Origin: Zoogloeaceae bacterium
Lineage (GTDB): Bacteria; Pseudomonadota; Gammaproteobacteria; Burkholderiales; Rhodocyclaceae
DNA length: 23,814 nucleotides
Direction: 5' to 3'
NCBI GenBank assembly: GCA_031259605.1
Contig: JAIRLE010000134.1
Coordinates: 1 to 23,814 of the forward strand
In this document: positions 23,346-23,814 of the stretch, piece after piece
Position numbering within the stretch: position 1 is the first letter of the stretch
Layout of the letters: the number at the start of each line of letters is the position of its first letter
Notes under the pieces: model-generated
Told to the model about the DNA's origin: nothing
What the model saw: the letters and a program-made list of their open reading frames with translations, nothing else
The model's database searches: none
Program-made: the position numbers and the translations under genes

Positions 23346-23501
23346 CGGTTGTCCGCCGGGCGGGCAATTGCGCGACTCCCCTTTTTTCCTCTCTCCCTCT
23401 GTGGGCATGGGAGTCTACGCATTCGGGTCTTGGGCATGAACCTTCCAACCGCGCAAGCCGTCTGCCTTCCTCGGGGTAACCGCATGAATACTTGTTTTTC
23501 C
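23346..23501. other. Spacer after the M16 operon, nothing firm seen
   Basis: GC-rich sequence with a GCCGGGC motif soon after the stop but no clear terminator hairpin with a T tract. No gene is supported here. The next conserved genes expected after an M16 pair in related bacteria are not present before the IS element begins. Confidence 0.3.
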
Positions 23502-23640
23502 TCGCCTGCCGCGCGGGAGAGAAAAAGGCGCAAGGTTTCCCCTCTCCCACTTTGCGGGAGAGGGTGGCGGTTCATTCCTGAACCGTATTTTCCGGGGTGA
23601 ATCGCCCCCTCATCCGCCCTCCGGGCGTCTTCTCCCCCTG
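23502..23640. repeat. Dispersed intergenic repeat, copy B (longest)
   Basis: It comprises GCGGGAGAG, GGCGCAAGGTTTCCC, the palindrome CCTCTCCCACTTTGCGGGAGAGG, GGCGGTTCATTCCTGAACCG (itself partly palindromic), TCCGGGGTGAATCGCCCC and CATCCGCCCTCCGGGCG. The left part matches 5234-5293 and the right part matches 14911-15005, both inverted relative to this copy. It ends where the IS481-type element starts. Confidence 0.65.
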
Positions 23641-23814
23641 TGTACAGACCGGAGACATCGTCCCCGGGTGTACGAGCACATCATCCCCGGTTGTTATTCT
23701 CTCGCCATGCTTTTTCGGAGGGAGAGGAAATGGTCTGGAAAGCGAGGAGCGCGATGTCACTGAAACAGGAATTTGTGTTGTTTGCGGGTCGGGAAGGGGC
23801 GAACCTGAGCGCTC
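23641..23814 (+). mobile_element. Left end of an IS481-type insertion sequence (partial)
   Basis: The end appears to begin at TGTACAGACCGGAGACATCG (23641) or two bases earlier. Within it, ACATCGTCCCCGG (23654-23666) is repeated as ACATCATCCCCGG (23678-23690), 24 bases apart, as expected for transposase-binding subrepeats. The transposase gene starts at 23730. The right end and any target duplication lie beyond the window. Confidence 0.62.
23730..23814 (+). CDS. IS481-family transposase, N-terminus only (partial)
   Basis: A frame from the ATG at 23730, preceded by a purine-rich GGAGGGAGAGGAA, runs off the right edge. Its 28 visible residues include VWKARSAMSLKQEFVLFAGR then EGANLSA. This matches the typical opening of IS481-type transposases (M.WK..SVMxLxxEFVxLAxxEGAN), where a helix-turn-helix follows directly. 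The second ATG at 23754 could also start translation. Whether the rest is intact cannot be told. Confidence 0.65.
   Translation, partial: MVWKARSAMSLKQEFVLFAGREGANLSA

Noticed and set aside
23641..23700. Direct repeats that could suggest a CRISPR array
   Set aside because: There are only two short units 24 bases apart, followed by a transposase start. They fit IS-end binding sites.

Overview
The window looks like a piece of a GC-rich proteobacterial chromosome, most likely a betaproteobacterium related to Rhodocyclales. This rests on gene families and gene order (metX-metW; a TPR protein-lolB-ispE operon; a paired active/inactive M16 peptidase operon) and is an inference, not a measured phylogeny. 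Conserved housekeeping genes alternate with islands of repeats, broken genes and mobile-element pieces.

Layout: (1) 1-902 holds the 3' end of an RTX/haemolysin-type protein, a terminator-like hairpin and a decayed second RTX module. (2) 903-5183, minus strand, holds a small membrane protein and a full-length cobalamin-dependent methionine synthase, metH. (3) 5184-5602 is a divergent intergenic region with a dispersed repeat and a cluster of DnaA-box-like sites. (4) 5603-6343 is an MTA/MTI phosphorylase (methionine salvage). (5) 6344-7138 is a scar in which the start of an hsdM gene is fused to half of an IS630-type transposase. (6) 7139-9047 holds an apparent SAM-II riboswitch, an intrinsic terminator, then metX and metW. 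(7) 9005-11304 holds htpX and a major-facilitator exporter. (8) 11385-14633, minus strand, is the operon TPR protein-lolB-ispE. (9) 15162-19155 is a three-gene operon of unrecognised function: a zinc-ribbon membrane protein with two kinds of internal repeat, a glycine-zipper lipoprotein and a secreted class-3-lipase-like hydrolase. (10) 19629-20276 is an integron-type attC site followed by a DUF2059-like secreted protein. (11) 20648-23345 is a pair of M16 peptidases. (12) 23346 to the end is a dispersed repeat interrupted by the left end of an IS481-type element.

Methionine metabolism is a theme of the left half: metX/metW make activated homoserine, metH makes methionine, the phosphorylase recovers methylthioribose from SAM by-products, and the metX leader appears to sense SAM. 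The best candidates for something undescribed are the 15162-19155 operon, whose first protein contains three units spaced exactly 74 residues apart and a separate WxxY repeat of 33-34 residues, and the regulatory and mobile sites (SAM-II plus terminator, DnaA-box cluster, lone attC).
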